This document shows positions 8,796-16,968 of a DNA stretch of 64,000 bases, in pieces. The notes beneath the pieces are model-generated. The model saw nothing but the letters and a program-made list of their open reading frames with translations, searched no databases and was not told the DNA's origin. The first letter of the stretch is position 1, and the number at the start of each line of letters is the position of its first letter. A program made the position numbers and the translations under genes. The stretch is from UBA2241 sp963777895 (GTDB lineage Bacteria > Actinomycetota > Thermoleophilia > UBA2241): the NCBI GenBank assembly GCA_963777895.1, contig CAVZSF010000005.1, positions 992,001 through 1,056,000 of the forward strand, given 5' to 3'.

Positions 8796-8813
8796 AATAC
8801 CCCACGGGGTATT
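8796..8813. promoter_or_regulatory. Perfect palindrome, CsoR/CstR-type operator candidate
   Basis: AATACCCCACGGGGTATT, 8-base perfect arms around an AC spacer, matches the ATACCCC-N2-GGGGTAT form known for CsoR/CstR family repressors. It lies between the end of the nucleotidyltransferase gene and the hemerythrin gene, upstream of the latter. A TTGACC box (minus strand, about 8771-8776) lies just downstream of it. A weaker related stretch (TACCCCCACCGGTA) is nearer the start codon. No CsoR-family gene is seen in the window. Confidence 0.6.
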
Positions 8814-9958
8814 CAGGAGACGAGGCCCGGTACGCCTTCCTTGGTGCGCACCGCCGTCTGACCTGCGGGTTCACGGCCGGGCATCTGCTCCTCGACCTCG
8901 CTGTACCAGCGGACGCGCTTCCCGATCCTGGCGCGGAGCCTCCAGCGCAGGCTCTTGGACTGTTCCGTCATGAGGTGCTGGGCCAGCTCGAGCGAGCGGC
9001 GGACCCGCGTGAACGCGTTCACCGTGAGGTCGTAGGAGGAAAGGCGATCCAGGACGATGTCGATGTTGTTCATGACGTCGATGTACAGGCCCCAGTCCTG
9101 GGCGCAGGTCTCGGCGATGTGCGAGAGGTTGAGCACGCCCGGGCGGTCCTCGAAGTCGATGTAGACGTCCTTGCAGAGGGTGATCACGTCGTGGGCGTCC
9201 TTCTCGTTGAGCCGCACGATCTGCAGTTTCGAGAGGAAGATGTCGGCCGGCGTGATCGCGTAAGTGTTTATGGTCAGCCGCTCGCGCATCTCGATCTGAT
9301 GGTCCATCTTGATGGCGTCGAGGAAGACGTCGATGTGGTCGGTGGGGGGCGCGGGCTCAGCTTCGGCCTTGACGGGCTCGGCGGGCACGAACTGACGCTG
9401 ACTCCCGCCGGTGGCGGTGAGCACGTGGCCGTTCTCCACGTATCCGGCAGTGGCGAACAGCTCGTCGAGCTCGCCGGTCTGCCGCCGCAGCCCGATCAGA
9501 TCGATGTCCGAGTACTCTCGCTCGGCGAAGGCCAGGTCGACGGCGTAGTGTCGGACGGCGAGGCCGCCGGTGAGGCGGAGGACGAGGCCCCGATCGGTCG
9601 CGGAGTCGATCAAGTGACGGGCCTCGGCCATCATCCGCTCGTGCCGCACCGAGGTCTCGGCGAGGACGGCGTGGTAGAGCCGGGTCGTGGGCACGCCGTC
9701 GGCCAGGACGAGGCGCGGCGGCGCGGGTGGCGCCGGGGCGGGCTGCGCTGGGAGGACGGTCAAGGGCGGCCGGTCCCCCGACGCCCTTGACCGTCCCTCG
9801 GCGGGCGCGCGGCGGTGCGCCTCGCGGGCGCCCTGGGGCTCCCCGCGCCGGCTACGGCCGGGACGGGATGAAGAGGCATGCCCCGGCGCCCCGTCACGCC
9901 CTCGGCGCTCGCGGGCGTCCGGTTTCTGTCCGGCGTCGTTGTCGTTGTCCGGGATCAT
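8813..9958 (-). CDS. Nucleotidyltransferase-fold protein with disordered N-terminus
   Basis: A 381-residue protein. The first ~80 residues are Pro/Arg/Ala-rich and probably disordered. A nucleotidyltransferase core follows: LRLTGGLAVRHYA, then YSDIDLIG supplying the paired acidic residues, then the DHIDVFLDAIKMDH strand. The helical part (TPADIFLSKLQIVRLNEKDAHD) resembles AbiEii-like or DUF6036-type nucleotidyltransferases. These families include antitoxin or toxin members, but no partner toxin gene is adjacent, so a role in defence is not supported. The real start could be later than the ATG at 9958, for instance the TTG/GTG region near residue 80. Confidence 0.65.
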   Translation of the reverse strand: MIPDNDNDAGQKPDARERRGRDGAPGHASSSRPGRSRRGEPQGAREAHRRAPAEGRSRASGDRPPLTVLPAQPAPAPPAPPRLVLADGVPTTRLYHAVLAETSVRHERMMAEARHLIDSATDRGLVLRLTGGLAVRHYAVDLAFAEREYSDIDLIGLRRQTGELDELFATAGYVENGHVLTATGGSQRQFVPAEPVKAEAEPAPPTDHIDVFLDAIKMDHQIEMRERLTINTYAITPADIFLSKLQIVRLNEKDAHDVITLCKDVYIDFEDRPGVLNLSHIAETCAQDWGLYIDVMNNIDIVLDRLSSYDLTVNAFTRVRRSLELAQHLMTEQSKSLRWRLRARIGKRVRWYSEVEEQMPGREPAGQTAVRTKEGVPGLVS

Positions 9959-10017
9959 CGCTTCAGAGCATCGCCGCAGGAGGCACGCGCCACACCACGA
10001 CAGCCGTGCCGCTCCGG

Positions 10018-10971
10018 CTAGACCTTCTGCTCGCGGATGTCTACGTTGTCGAGGTCCATCTCGCCGAGGTCCATGCGCGCCTCGGCGACGATCGTCGGGA
10101 TGTCCTCGCCGGAGAGTCCGAAGAACGTGGCACTGTAGCTGTCGGCTGCGACCGTGTCGGCGCTCGCCACGACCGTGTCGCGTCGCTCCACGTCGGCAAG
10201 GTCGCCGCCGCTGGGTCCGTTCGCGACGAGCATGCGGACGGCGTCGACGACGGTGAGGGTCGGACGGCAGACGCTGACCAGGTCAGCGACGCGCGCACTG
10301 ATGTCCCCGTGGAGTTGGCCCGGCTCGAGGACCACGCCCAAGAGGTTCTTGCCGGCCAGGGTCATGCGGGTGAGGCCGTGATCCTTCACGATGGGCACGT
10401 CGATGAGTACGTCGCAGGTCAAGATATCGCTGTAGATGGGCCAACTGGTGAGCGAACGGCCGCCAGGGATCGTGAAACGCCGGAACTTGGCGGGGTTCAT
10501 GATCTCCATCACCCCGCCCGCATCCTTGACCGCCGCGGCGATGCCGCTCACCACGTAGGCCTCATCAGCCGGGCCGCCGAAGGGCGAGTCCATCACCCGC
10601 ACACGCTTCGCCCCGGCCTCTCTCGCATGGGCGACCAGTGTGGCCACGACGTCCGGGTTCGTGGTGGCGGCATACTCGGGCCCGTGATAGCCGGTGCAGA
10701 TGTTTGGCTTGACGATGACATCGTCGCCGGCACGGACGAAGCGCTTCATGCCCCCGAGTCCGGCGATGGCGGCGGCCGTGATGGCCGCCGCGTCACCACC
10801 GCGTGCCACCGACAGGATGGAGCGGCCGCCGCCGGCCGCCGGGCTCGTGCTTCGCCGGCCGTTCTGGGGCGGCGCCTGCGGCGCCGCCCCCCCGCAGCCG
10901 GCGCCGAGGGCCGCGGCGGCGAGGGCGGCCGCGGTCAGACCGAGGAACTCTCTGCGCGTGAGGTCGGTCAC
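10018..10971 (-). CDS. DUF362 family lipoprotein, Tat-exported
   Basis: A 317-residue protein starting TRREFLGLTAAALAAAALGAGC: a twin-arginine signal (RREF) followed by a lipobox ending in the Cys of GAGCGG, so it is probably exported folded and lipid-anchored outside the membrane. The mature part has the DUF362 core: VIVKPNICTG, TNPDVVATLVAHAREAGAKRV, VPIVKDHGLTRMTLAGKNLLG and the DSYSATFFG end. DUF362 proteins are often linked with ferredoxin domains, but none is visible here and cysteines are few. Function unknown. Confidence 0.8.
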   Translation of the reverse strand: MTDLTRREFLGLTAAALAAAALGAGCGGAAPQAPPQNGRRSTSPAAGGGRSILSVARGGDAAAITAAAIAGLGGMKRFVRAGDDVIVKPNICTGYHGPEYAATTNPDVVATLVAHAREAGAKRVRVMDSPFGGPADEAYVVSGIAAAVKDAGGVMEIMNPAKFRRFTIPGGRSLTSWPIYSDILTCDVLIDVPIVKDHGLTRMTLAGKNLLGVVLEPGQLHGDISARVADLVSVCRPTLTVVDAVRMLVANGPSGGDLADVERRDTVVASADTVAADSYSATFFGLSGEDIPTIVAEARMDLGEMDLDNVDIREQKV

Positions 10972-11128
10972 TGGGGCCTCCTGCTCGGCGTCAGTCTAGC
11001 GCAGGACGTCGACCCGCCGTGCCGAACTGGACGGCCAGGAGGAGTGAGCCGCCGGCGTCTGCGTACCGCCGGGGCGCGACCGGACGACGATGCCCTCGAC
11101 ACGACCGGGGGCGACCAGGGGTGATGTG

Positions 11129-12355
11129 ATGGATATCGGCAGGTGCTTCAAGGACGCGTGGAACCTTCTGATGAAGGACCTGGGGCCGCTCGTGGTGATC
11201 GCCGTGATCTCAGCCGTGCTCGTCGGTGTCGCTGCGCTGATCGCCGTCGGCGTCGGCATAGGCGGATCGATGGACTCCCTCGCCGTGTCGGCTCAAGGTG
11301 ACCTCACAGGCGTCAACTGGGCCGCCTTCACGGTGGCGATCCTGATCCTCCTCGTGATCGCCGTGATCGTGGAAGCGTGGGCGTACGCCGCCATGCTGAA
11401 GATCATGGTCCGCCGCGTCCGCGAGGATCGCGCGGCCGCGTACGGCGACATGAGGCTGGGGTTCGAAGGTTTCGGGGCCTTCCTCGTGGCCATGATCGTG
11501 CTCGGCGTGCTGATCGGCATCGGCTTCATCGCGTTCATCGTGCCCGGCGTCATCCTGGCGACGATCTGGTGCTATGCGTTGGTACTCATCGCCGACAGGC
11601 GCCGCTCGCTGGGCGAGGCCATGTCGCAGAGCAAGGACCTCGCCAAGGGGCCCGGCTACGGCATGACCTTCGTGACCCTGCTGGTCGGCAGCCTCGTCGT
11701 CGGCGTGGTTTCGGGGATGCTGAACTACATCCCGGTCGTCGGCCAGATCATCGGGGCCTTCCTCAGCGTGTACCTGCTCGCGTACGTGGTCGCCATGTAC
11801 TTCCAGGCGACCGGTGAGACGGCGCTGCTCGATCACGCCCTGTACGGCGCACCCCTGCCCGGTGCGCCGGGCGAGTACGGCGCCTCTGAGGCGAGCGGCC
11901 AGCCGCCGGCCCCAGCAGCGCCTTACGGGCCGGCATCGCCGGGCGGCTGGACAGCGGTGACCCCGTCGGCGCCACCGCCCCCGCCGCCACCCGCGTACGC
12001 ACCGGCCCCGGCCGCGCCGCCGGCGCCCGGCACGGATGCGTGGGCGGCGGCGGCCGACCCGCTTGCCGCGCAGCCGGCCTCCGCGCTTCCGCAGAGGCCG
12101 GAACCCCCAGTCGAGGAGCCACCGGTCCCGCAGCCTCCGAAGCCCCCGGCGCCTCCTGTGGTACAGGAACCGGTCACGGAGCTTCCGAATGCTCCAGCGC
12201 CCACCATCGCGGACGAGCAGCCTGCCGACGCAGCGCCGACGGCTGCGGCCGAAGACCCGACGGCCGAGGCGCCGGTCGAGGAGACCCCTCCGGCACCTGA
12301 GCCGCCGTCCATCGCCGAGTCGACCACGGACGAAGAGGAGGCGCCGCCGGCCTGA
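11129..12355 (+). CDS. Membrane protein with long Pro/Ala/Glu-rich C-terminal tail
   Basis: A 408-residue protein. The first ~230 residues contain about five to six transmembrane helices interrupted by a polar loop (RRVREDRAAAYGDMRLGFEGFG), resembling the membrane domain seen in glycerophosphodiester-phosphodiesterase-type and DUF7544-like proteins. The last ~170 residues are rich in P, A and E and end strongly acidic (DEEEAPPA), presumably a disordered cytoplasmic or surface tail. The ATG at 11129 is chosen over 11090 because the membrane domain starts with MDIGRCFKDAW and AGGGG precedes it. A strong terminator follows at 12504. Confidence 0.65.
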   Translation: MDIGRCFKDAWNLLMKDLGPLVVIAVISAVLVGVAALIAVGVGIGGSMDSLAVSAQGDLTGVNWAAFTVAILILLVIAVIVEAWAYAAMLKIMVRRVREDRAAAYGDMRLGFEGFGAFLVAMIVLGVLIGIGFIAFIVPGVILATIWCYALVLIADRRRSLGEAMSQSKDLAKGPGYGMTFVTLLVGSLVVGVVSGMLNYIPVVGQIIGAFLSVYLLAYVVAMYFQATGETALLDHALYGAPLPGAPGEYGASEASGQPPAPAAPYGPASPGGWTAVTPSAPPPPPPPAYAPAPAAPPAPGTDAWAAAADPLAAQPASALPQRPEPPVEEPPVPQPPKPPAPPVVQEPVTELPNAPAPTIADEQPADAAPTAAAEDPTAEAPVEETPPAPEPPSIAESTTDEEEAPPA

Positions 12356-12503
12356 GGCGGACGGCGGACCTGGGCCGACGACCTGAACGGGACGGCGGCA
12401 ACGTTGCCGCCGGCCGATGCCGGAACATGAAGCACCCGGCCGTGGGTTGGACGGATGGCGAAGATGGTCGCGGTCTGAGGCACAAGCGGATCGCGGCAAG
12501 ATG

Positions 12504-12535
12504 GCTGGGGCCGGCGCGTACGCGCCGGCCCCAGC
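12504..12535 (+). terminator. Intrinsic terminator
   Basis: Perfect 15-base arms GCTGGGGCCGGCGCG and CGCGCCGGCCCCAGC around TA, followed by GTTTCT. It separates the membrane-protein gene from the two-cupin gene. Confidence 0.75.
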
Positions 12536-12618
12536 GTTTCTGTAGAGTCTCCGTGCGTACAGCTTGCGGAGGGGTCGCATGCTCGCGGCCCCGGCGCGCC
12601 GAGCGAAAGGAGTCCTCC

Positions 12619-13584
12619 ATGCCGGCAGCCACGGTGAGCCAATGGGACGAGTTGCCCGGACGACGTGCCGACGCCGGCCCCATGGGTGGGGAGTGGTCTG
12701 ACCTGGGTCGCCGGGCGGGCTCCGTGGCGACGGGGCTGCGGCGCATCAGGGTGGACCCGGGGAAGCGCTCGACGCCCGTCCACCGGCACGAGGCCGAGGA
12801 GGAGCTCTTCTACGTGCTCTCGGGGACGGGCCTCAGCTGGCAGGATGGGGCCGTCTACGAGGTAGGGCCGGACGACTGCATCCTGTACCCGGCCGTGGGT
12901 CCTGCGCACACGCTCATCGCGGGCTCGCAGGGGATCGATGTGCTCGCTTTCGGGACGCGGCGGCCGTCCGCGGTCGCGCCGTTGCCGCGCGCGGGTGTGG
13001 CGTGGGACGGCTCCGTCTGGTTTGCCGCGGACCCAGAACCTCACCCCTGGGCACGGGAGGCGGCCGCGGGTGAGCTCGCCGTCCCGGCGCCGTCCCCGCG
13101 GCCGCCGAGCATCGTCGCCACACAGGACGTGGACCCTGTCGAGCGTGGCCAGGGCGACTGCCGTTTTCGCCAGCGTGACCTCGGCCGTCGCGTCGGCAGC
13201 GTCTCGAGCGGCCTGCGCCACGTCACGATCGTCCCCGGCATGCTCGCCTTTCCGCCGCACGTCCACTCGGCCGAGGAGGAGATCTTCGTTGTGCTCGAAG
13301 GAAGCGGCGTCCTCCACCTCTACGACTGCTACCGTCCGGGCACGCCGCCCACCGAGCAGGAAGTGCGACCCGGGTCGGTCGTGGCCTTCCCGGCGGGGCA
13401 GGCCGTGGCTCACGCGTTCAAGGCCGGCGGCACGGAGCTCACCCTTCTCGCGTACGGCGAGCGGCGGGGCGACGACATCTGCTTCTACCCACGCTCCCAG
13501 AAGCTGGCCTTCGGGGCCTTTGGCCTGGTCACGCGGGTGCCTCGGCTGAGCTACTGGGACGACGAGCCGCCTGCCCCTGTGTGA
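12619..13584 (+). CDS. Bicupin protein
   Basis: A 321-residue protein with two cupin domains. Domain 1 (residues ~40-115) has PVHRHEAEEELFYVLSGTG and the second motif around PAVGPAHT; domain 2 (residues ~195-275) has FPPHVHSAEEEIFVVLEGSG and AFPAGQAVAHAF. Both keep the H-X-H...E ligands of metal-binding cupins. GAAAGGAG stands six bases before the ATG at 12619. Bicupins include dioxygenases and dehydratases; nothing in the surroundings gives a substrate. It lies between two terminators/spacers as a single-gene unit. Confidence 0.8.
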   Translation: MPAATVSQWDELPGRRADAGPMGGEWSDLGRRAGSVATGLRRIRVDPGKRSTPVHRHEAEEELFYVLSGTGLSWQDGAVYEVGPDDCILYPAVGPAHTLIAGSQGIDVLAFGTRRPSAVAPLPRAGVAWDGSVWFAADPEPHPWAREAAAGELAVPAPSPRPPSIVATQDVDPVERGQGDCRFRQRDLGRRVGSVSSGLRHVTIVPGMLAFPPHVHSAEEEIFVVLEGSGVLHLYDCYRPGTPPTEQEVRPGSVVAFPAGQAVAHAFKAGGTELTLLAYGERRGDDICFYPRSQKLAFGAFGLVTRVPRLSYWDDEPPAPV

Positions 13585-13685
13585 CGGCGGGCAGGGTCTG
13601 ACGGTCGCTGGTCGGTCGCCGATTACCTGGTGTCGCAGGCAGGGTATGCACCGGTCACCAGACACTCGGACCAAGGAGTCGACCG

Positions 13686-14252
13686 GTGAAGGACAAGCTG
13701 GGCGAGACCAACGCCCTCTACCCGCTCGTCACGACCATCGTCGGGAGCATCGTCGACGGCGCCCCCGATTTCGCCACCGTGGCCCACGTCGGCATCGCTC
13801 ACCTGCAGGGTGTCACCCTCGGGATGGGCAAGGTGCACCTGACCAACCAGGGCATCAAGGCCAACAAGGCTTTCAGCGTCAGCATCCCTTCCCTCGACCT
13901 CGTCGAGGTGGTGGACCACATCGGCATGCGCTCGGGACGCGACGGTGCCAAGGCGGAGCTCTTCGACGTCTTCTACGGTGAGCTCGAGGGTGCGCCGCTG
14001 ATCGAGCAATGTCCAGTGACGATGGCGTGCCGGCTGATCGAGCACGTGGAGCTGCCCTCGCACGACCTGTTCGTGGGCGAGGTAGTCGAGACCTACGCGG
14101 ACCGGTCCGTCCTCACGAACGGCGTGATCGACATCGCCAAGGTCCGCCCTCTCCTCTTCGACATGGCGAGCAAGAAGTACTGGTCGCTGGGCGAGCCTGT
14201 CGCGAAGTGCTGGAGCGTGGGAAAGGACTACGTCGTCGGCGGGAAGCGCTGA
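13686..14252 (+). CDS. Flavin reductase-like (FMN-binding split-barrel) protein
   Basis: A 188-residue protein of the flavoredoxin/flavin-reductase type. ALYPLVTTIVGSIVDG opens the split barrel, GMGKVHLTNQGIKANKAFSVSIPS is the FMN-phosphate-binding region, and the C-terminal half has the VGEVVETYADRSVL strand. It starts with GTG at 13686, eight bases after AAGGAG. Relatives bind FMN and pass electrons in anaerobes, and can act as NO- or O2-handling partners. It stands alone just before the ars region on the opposite strand. Confidence 0.8.
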   Translation: MKDKLGETNALYPLVTTIVGSIVDGAPDFATVAHVGIAHLQGVTLGMGKVHLTNQGIKANKAFSVSIPSLDLVEVVDHIGMRSGRDGAKAELFDVFYGELEGAPLIEQCPVTMACRLIEHVELPSHDLFVGEVVETYADRSVLTNGVIDIAKVRPLLFDMASKKYWSLGEPVAKCWSVGKDYVVGGKR

Positions 14253-14317
14253 CGCTCGTCAGCTCGAGCCGGAAGGCCGGGGACGAGACCGACCCGCGCG
14301 AGGCACCGCGTCAAGCG

Positions 14318-14572
14318 TCAGCCTTGCGCAACAAGCGTCGTCGTGATGAGCGAGGTCACCTCAGCCTTTGATGGCACGCGGCCGCTGGCGACTACGTGAC
14401 CGTCGATGACCAGCCCGGGGGTGGTCATCACCCCGTAGCCCATGATGGTCTGCAGGTCGCTCACCTTGACCACCTCGGCATCCTCGATGGCGAGGTCCCT
14501 GACGGCGTCTTGGGTGATGGCCATGAGCTTGTCGCAGTTGCCACAGCACGAACCGAGGATCTCGAACTTCAT
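14318..14572 (-). CDS. Small redox-active disulfide protein (thioredoxin-like)
   Basis: An 84-residue thioredoxin-fold protein beginning MKFEILGSCCGNCDKL, where CGNC is the active disulfide, and keeping the cis-Pro region MTTPGLVIDG. Proteins of this 'redox-active disulfide protein 2' type are frequent in arsenic operons. It is the third gene of the operon acr3-arsR-this gene, 13 bases after arsR. A role in keeping ArsR or the arsenic transfer chain reduced is inferred from context. Confidence 0.85.
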   Translation of the reverse strand: MKFEILGSCCGNCDKLMAITQDAVRDLAIEDAEVVKVSDLQTIMGYGVMTTPGLVIDGHVVASGRVPSKAEVTSLITTTLVAQG

Positions 14573-14585
14573 GGTGTCTCCTCCT

Positions 14586-14966
14586 TCACGATGAGACGCG
14601 TCCCCGTCTCGGCGCGGTCGCGCAGGCGGAACCGGTCAGGTCCGGGATGATTGGTGAGTTGCGCAGGCGTTCTACGTAGGTGAGGAACGCCTGGAGGTCG
14701 CTGTCGAAGTGCTCCCAGTTGATGGAGTAGTAGGTTCTGGCGCCTTCGTCGCGCATCTGGACCAGCCCGGCATCGCGGAGCAGCGCGAGGTGGTGTGAAA
14801 CGAGCGGCTGGCTCTGGTCGAGCGGGCCGGTCATCTCGCAGACGCAGCGCTCGCCGCTGAGCAGGAACTCGATGATCTGGGCCCGCGTCGAGTTGCAGAA
14901 CGCTTTGAAGAACGGGACGAAGTCTTGCATCGTCCGCTCTTCTGAGGACTGCCGTCGATCTGCCAT
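14586..14966 (-). CDS. arsR: ArsR-family arsenic-responsive repressor
   Basis: A winged-helix repressor of about 126 residues. The DNA-binding helix is QSQPLVSHHLALLRDAGLV and the metalloid site is ERCVCEM, the same C-X-C arrangement as in E. coli-type ArsR where cysteines bind As(III). GGAGG precedes the ATG at 14966 by five bases; the GTG at 14972 lies inside that ribosome site and is rejected. It starts two bases after the acr3 stop. It most likely controls the divergent promoter region at 16159-16209. Confidence 0.9.
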   Translation of the reverse strand: MADRRQSSEERTMQDFVPFFKAFCNSTRAQIIEFLLSGERCVCEMTGPLDQSQPLVSHHLALLRDAGLVQMRDEGARTYYSINWEHFDSDLQAFLTYVERLRNSPIIPDLTGSACATAPRRGRVSS

Positions 14967-14968
14967 CG

Positions 14969-16108
14969 TCACCTCCCTACGTCGATGGTCGCCTTGTCGC
15001 GCAACGGGTCGCAGGCGACGTCTGCCGCTCCCGCGGCCACCGCTGCCGGCACCGGCTCATCGCTCACGCCCCAGTACTTGCGCCCCATCCACAGGGCGAC
15101 GCTCACGAGGCTGATCAGCACCGGGACCTCGACGAGAGGTCCGATCACGCTGGCGAAGGCCTCGCCCGAATTGAGCCCGAAGACGGCGATGCTCACTGCG
15201 ATGGCCAGCTCGAAGTTGTTGCTGGCCGCCGTGAGGCTCAGGGTCGCCGTCTTGGAGTAGTCGGCGCCGATCTTGCGCCCGAAGTAGAAGCTCACGAAGA
15301 ACATGATCACGAAGTAGAACGCCAGCGGGACGGCGATGCGCAGCACATCGAGAGGCAGCTCAACGATGAGGTCGCCCTTCAAGCTGAACATCACGAAGAT
15401 GGTGAAGAGCAGGGCGATGAGCGTCAGAGGACTGATACGCGGTATGAATTTCTGCTCGTACCAGTCGCGGCCCTTTGTCTTCAAAGCGATGAAGCGGGTC
15501 GCCATGCCGGCGAGGAATGGGATGCCGAGGTAGATGAAGACGCTCTTCGCGATCTGCCCGATGGTGATATCGACCGTCGCCCCCTCGAGACCGAAGAGCG
15601 GCGGCAGCTTGGTGACGAAGATCCAGGCGAAGACGCTGTAGAAGAGCACCTGGAAGACGCTGTTGAAGGCCACGAGACCGGCGGCGTACTCGGTGTCGCC
15701 CTTGGCGAGCTGGTTCCAGACGATCACCATCGCGATGCAACGCGCCAAGCCCATCATGATCAGGCCGATCATGTACTCGGGGTAGTTGTGCAAGAAGATG
15801 ATGGCCAGGAAGAACATGACGAACGGGCCTATGAGCCAGTTCTGCACCAGCGAAAGGCCGAGGATCCTGTAGTCGCGGAAGACGTCGCCAAGCTCTTCGT
15901 AGCGCACCTTGGCGAGCGGCGGATACATCATCACGATGAGCCCGATGGCGATGGGGATGTTGGTGGTGCCCGAGTTGAACTTGCTGATGAACTCGGGGAG
16001 GCCCGTGAAGGCCCACCCCAGACCGACGCCAGCGAACATGGCAAGGAAGATCCAGAGGGTCAGGTACCGGTCCAGGAACGACAGTCGTCTGGTCACACTC
16101 TCGGCCAT
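14969..16108 (-). CDS. acr3: Arsenite efflux transporter, ACR3 family
   Basis: A protein of about 379 residues with ten hydrophobic segments. The ACR3 hallmarks are visible: MGLARCIAMVIVWN with the essential Cys in the fourth helix, and ASNNFELAIAVSIAVFG. It extrudes As(III), and in some cases Sb(III), across the cytoplasmic membrane using the proton-motive force. The start ATG at 16108 has AAGGAG upstream; the frame to 16150 is longer but lacks a ribosome site. It is first in the acr3-arsR-disulfide operon. Confidence 0.93.
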   Translation of the reverse strand: MAESVTRRLSFLDRYLTLWIFLAMFAGVGLGWAFTGLPEFISKFNSGTTNIPIAIGLIVMMYPPLAKVRYEELGDVFRDYRILGLSLVQNWLIGPFVMFFLAIIFLHNYPEYMIGLIMMGLARCIAMVIVWNQLAKGDTEYAAGLVAFNSVFQVLFYSVFAWIFVTKLPPLFGLEGATVDITIGQIAKSVFIYLGIPFLAGMATRFIALKTKGRDWYEQKFIPRISPLTLIALLFTIFVMFSLKGDLIVELPLDVLRIAVPLAFYFVIMFFVSFYFGRKIGADYSKTATLSLTAASNNFELAIAVSIAVFGLNSGEAFASVIGPLVEVPVLISLVSVALWMGRKYWGVSDEPVPAAVAAGAADVACDPLRDKATIDVGR

Positions 16109-16158
16109 GCCGATCTCCTTGCGAGGATTCCACCACCTTGACGCGCCCAAAGGTTACA

Positions 16159-16209
16159 TTGACAAAGGTTTATGGTCAAGCTAGATTGATTATCAACATC
16201 GGTTGATAA
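16159..16209. promoter_or_regulatory. Divergent ars promoter and ArsR-type operator
   Basis: On the plus strand TTGACA (16159-16164), 17 bases, TAGATT (16182-16187) form a good promoter for the phosphoesterase-arsP operon. The perfect inverted repeat TTATCAAC-ATCG-GTTGATAA (16190-16209) sits on its start point. This ATCAA...TTGAT form is typical of ArsR/SmtB operators. On the minus strand TTGACC with TAACCT at 17 bases offers an overlapping promoter toward acr3. One repressor could thus control both directions. Confidence 0.75.
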
Positions 16210-16221
16210 GGGAGCGCTGGC

Positions 16222-16965
16222 GTGAAGACACTTCGTATCGAGACTCCGTTCGCGGTCTTCAGCGACGTGCACGGCAATCTGCCCGGCCTCGAGGCGATCC
16301 TCGCCGACATCGAGCAGCGCGCGGTACGCGCGACCATCTCACTGGGCGACCTCGTGGGCTATGGGCCCTCGCCCAATGAGGTCGCGCTGCTCGTGCGCGA
16401 CCGAGGCATCCCCTCGCTCATGGGCAATTACGATCAGGGCATCGGCTTCGAGACGGGCGACTGCGGCTGCGTCTACAAGACGGACGAGCAGCGCGCTGAG
16501 GGCGCCGTCTCCCTCCAGTGGACGCGGCAGGCGGTGAGTGACGAGGTGAAGAGCTACCTCCGTACGCTGGAGGACCGCTTCATCCTGGACACGCCGGCCG
16601 GCGAGCTGCTCGCCGTCCACGGCAGTCCCCGCCGTATCAACGAGTACCTCTTCGAGGACCGGCCGGCCTCCGCCATGGAGCGCATGGCCAGGGAGAATCC
16701 GTACCCGGCCATCTTCTTCGGTCATACGCACGTTCCCTACGCAAGGCCGGTCGGCGAGACCATCTTCGTGAACGTGGGGAGTGGTGGACGCCCCAAGGAC
16801 GGCGACTGGCGCGTGTGCTACGCGATCGTCGAACCTGCGAAGCTCGGCGCTCCGGGCTTCGTCGAGTTCGTCCGCGTGCCCTTCGATTACGAGCGGCTGC
16901 GGCGCGACCTGGCGACGACGCCGCTGATCACCGACTTCGCATCACCCGCGCAAGCGCAGAAGTGA
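16222..16965 (+). CDS. Calcineurin-like metallophosphoesterase in the ars region
   Basis: A 247-residue phosphoesterase of the YfcE/ApaH-like superfamily. Metal-ligand motifs are FSDVHGN (D-X-H), LGDLVGYGP (GD), MGNYD (GN-X-D, with Tyr in place of the usual His), AVHGSP and FGHTH. A Cys pair occurs in GDCGCVYKTDEQ just after GNYD. It starts at a GTG immediately behind the ArsR-type operator and is followed after three bases by arsP, so it is in an arsenic-controlled operon. Its substrate is unknown; cyclic dinucleotides, phosphodiesters or an arsenical ester are possibilities only. Confidence 0.8.
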   Translation: MKTLRIETPFAVFSDVHGNLPGLEAILADIEQRAVRATISLGDLVGYGPSPNEVALLVRDRGIPSLMGNYDQGIGFETGDCGCVYKTDEQRAEGAVSLQWTRQAVSDEVKSYLRTLEDRFILDTPAGELLAVHGSPRRINEYLFEDRPASAMERMARENPYPAIFFGHTHVPYARPVGETIFVNVGSGGRPKDGDWRVCYAIVEPAKLGAPGFVEFVRVPFDYERLRRDLATTPLITDFASPAQAQK

Positions 16966-16968
16966 CTC

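Noticed and set aside
8813..9958. AbiEii-type phage-defence toxin
   Set aside because: The nucleotidyltransferase core is present, but no AbiEi-like antitoxin or other defence gene is adjacent, so only the fold is reported.
11923..13674. A 583-codon minus-strand frame
   Set aside because: It is antisense to the membrane protein tail and the bicupin gene, both supported by motifs and ribosome sites; its composition is Arg/Pro/Ser-rich shadow sequence.
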